Source of the DNA: Siphonodentalium dalli
Taxonomy: Eukaryota; Mollusca; Scaphopoda; Gadilida; Siphonodentaliidae
Length of the DNA stretch: 64,000 nt
Direction: 5' to 3'
Assembly: GCA_032622095.1 (NCBI GenBank)
Contig: CP136065.1
Span: 246,201,474-246,265,473 of the forward strand
Of the stretch, positions 62,290 through 64,000 are shown piece by piece. Made by a program: the position numbers and the translations under genes. Under the pieces are notes generated by a model. That model did not search any database and was not told the origin of the DNA. It was given only the letters and a program-made list of their open reading frames with translations. Position 1 is the first letter of the stretch. Every line of letters starts with the position of its first letter.

Positions 62290-62964
62290 CACTTTATCTA
62301 TAATGTAAAATCTCATAATTGAATTATTCCTTCATTAGAATTACCTCCCTTGGTCATATTTGAACAGTTGATACATCTACTTACTTGAATGACTCTTCTT
62401 ACATCTTTGTCATTTTATGTCAATGCAAAGGATGAAATCACAGTTAATCATTCCACCATTGCTTGCATGTTGCCGCTAACTTAGAATATTTATCTATTTT
62501 AGTGGCTGAATTTCTGGCAAATTGTGCAATTCATAGGATTAGTTCATGGTCTGCAAGCTCTCAGTGAGTTCTAATTTGGTAGATTCATAATTTGGTAGAT
62601 TCGCATGGAATTCTTGTGCCGCATGCTGTGTGGAAGGATTTTTAGGTGGGTGAATTCATTAGCAATGAGTGCGTTATGTCTGAGATTTGTATCAGAGATT
62701 GCCGTAATATAATGTTGTATCATAAAGCAGATGTTATAAATTTTGAAATTATAACAGACATGTTACCTTGGTTACGAGATTTTGTACAGTATTCGTGATA
62801 TTATGTAAAAAGTGCTGTATATTTTTTTAGATTAATTTTTTAATGCTTGAAGAACAAAAATATTAATGAAAAATTAATGAGTTAAGTTAAGACTTAAATT
62901 AAGATGGAAATCTTATTCATCCTGGAAGCGGAGTAATATATTTCTCAGGCTGAATTTCTTCCAT
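62290..62964. other. Downstream stretch without a gene
   Basis: Nothing recognised. Confidence 0.4.
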
Positions 62965-63026
62965 CTAAAGGCCCACTTAATTTTCGAGTCACTGATTATT
63001 TTTTTTATAGTGCCTTGATATATAAA

Positions 63027-63342
63027 GGATATCCACACTTTTTCAGTGGATATGGGTTATATCTCATGAGTGATGACAAAACATTGAATTTCCACGAGTG
63101 GCTTTAGCCACGAGTGGAAATTCAAATGTTTTGTCATCACTAATGAGATTTAACCCATATCCACTGAAAAAGTGTGGATATTCTGTTTATTATATACTTT
63201 AGTTACTTGCCTATGGCCCCCAATGAATGTCAATACATCAGAAATTTCACCAGTGGGATATCACTTATATCTCACTAGTGGGATATCACTTATATCTCAC
63301 TGCTAAAACCTTATAATTCATGGGCAAGTATATAATAAATGG
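63027..63342. repeat. Hairpin element nested in family G
   Basis: TATCCACACTTTTTCAGTGG to GGCT is inverted to end AAAAAGTGTGGATA (63028-63180), arms of about 70 bases. It is followed by two GTGGGATATCACTTATATCT units and outer arms with CTTGCC / GGGCAAG. Confidence 0.65.
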
Positions 63343-63701
63343 TTTTATTAACAATCTATGCCATAATATATGATTAAAATACTATAATTCATCACCATTT
63401 GAAATGTTTGTGTCTCAAAAGATGCCCATAGAGAAATATAAAACAGCTGAAATCATAGAAAGATTACCCCCGTTTTGACTCCCAGCATGCAACAGAATTC
63501 AAACTCAAAATGTATTTTCAATGGAAGGGGAATAACTCTATCTTTAAGATTTAGAGTTATTTCCCCCTCCATTGAAATTAATACAAGTTTAACTACAATC
63601 CAGATGAAATAAAAACACATCAGTAACTCAACAAAAAACATCATGTTCAGAGTTTATTTCACCGGATAAGTTCATAATACAATGTTTGGAGCTTCCTCTT
63701 T

Positions 63702-64000
63702 CAAATGGTGTATAATAATGGCATATATTTTATATAATGTGTTCTGGGGGTTCGATGGTATATAATATGGCATATATTTTATATAATGTGATCTGGTGGT
63801 TCGATGGTATATAATATGGCATATATTTTATATATGTGATCTGGGGGTTCGATGGTATATAATATGGCATATATTTTATATAATGTGGTCTGGGGGTTCG
63901 ATGGTGTATAACATGGCATATATTTGATATAATGTGGTCTGGGGGTTCGATGGTGTATAATATGGCATAAATTTTATATAATGTGATCTGGGGGTTCGAT
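63702..64000 (+). repeat. About 50-bp tandem repeat at the window end
   Basis: Units with ATAATATGGCATATATTTTA and CTGGGGGTTCGATGGT at about 63706, 63756, 63805, 63853, 63902 and 63950; it continues past 64000. Confidence 0.88.

Larger units (their letters stand above)
62965..64000. mobile_element. Family G MITE, third copy, with a nested hairpin and an expanded tail
   Basis: Left end AAGGCCCACTTAATTTTCGA. An insertion of about 320 bases at 63020-63342, then the G body resumes at AATCTATGCCATAATATATG. The 50-bp tail unit is repeated at least six times from about 63702 and runs off the window. Confidence 0.75.

Noticed and set aside
1-64000. tRNA, rRNA or other structured RNA genes; viral or LTR elements
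   Set aside because: I saw no tRNA cloverleaf with A and B boxes, no rRNA, no LTR pair and no capsid, envelope or integrase frames.

Overview
This is an animal nuclear DNA window, most likely from a marine invertebrate. It is AT-rich, has large introns with GT-AG borders, and is packed with short DNA transposons, hairpins and satellites. Nothing bacterial, plasmid-like or viral is visible. The species cannot be named from the sequence alone.

The window holds one real gene that I can support fully. It is on the + strand from 476 to 51641 and encodes a light-chain amino-acid transporter of the SLC7 (LAT/xCT/b0,+AT) family. I rebuilt it from ten exons: 476-962, 11763-11888, 14803-14902, 30350-30394, 36861-36984, 38308-38411, 40764-40860, 45813-45962, 47534-47711 and 51565-51641. 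The phases join without a break to give 1488 bases, that is 495 residues plus a stop. A 3' splice site at 442-443 implies at least one further upstream exon outside the window. About 12 kb downstream of the stop hold no second gene that I can support, only one weak candidate terminal exon (62054-62152).

The rest is repeats. (1) MITEs with TTAA target sites and CCCTTT ends (piggyBac-like): families A (CCCTTTACCCAACA), B (CCCTTTCATGACTGG) and C (CCCTTTGAGTGCCAGG). All three carry the same internal hairpin with GCATTCTCTTATATATGCGAG arms. A further TTAA family, F, has GGGGTACTG ends. (2) hAT-like MITEs with CAAGCCT ends and 8-bp target duplications (family D), and one 963-bp hAT with TAGTGTTGTGCG ends nested in a B element. 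(3) Foldback Tc1/mariner-like MITEs at TA sites (family E). (4) A 931-bp Mutator-like element with about 97-bp ends and a 9-bp target duplication. (5) Several other inverted-repeat elements (N, O, G, H, I). (6) Fragments of a Jockey/CR1-like LINE reverse transcriptase on the - strand near 35.2-36.6 kb. (7) Satellites: about 100 bp (14.1-14.8 kb), about 181 bp (20.1-21.3 kb), 24 bp (30.4-33.0 kb), 51 bp (42.6-45.2 kb), about 62 bp (49.1-49.4 kb) and about 50 bp (63.7 kb to the end). (8) Low-copy, roughly 160-170 bp periodic repeats of no class I know.

The most interesting theme is how the repeats meet the splice sites. The start of exon 3 with its acceptor is amplified into a decoy array. Exon 6 has a decayed second copy. 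The end of exon 1 with its donor is duplicated. A 2.6-kb minisatellite starts at the donor of the 45-bp exon 4. Six of ten acceptors have a MITE end within about 30-112 bases upstream.
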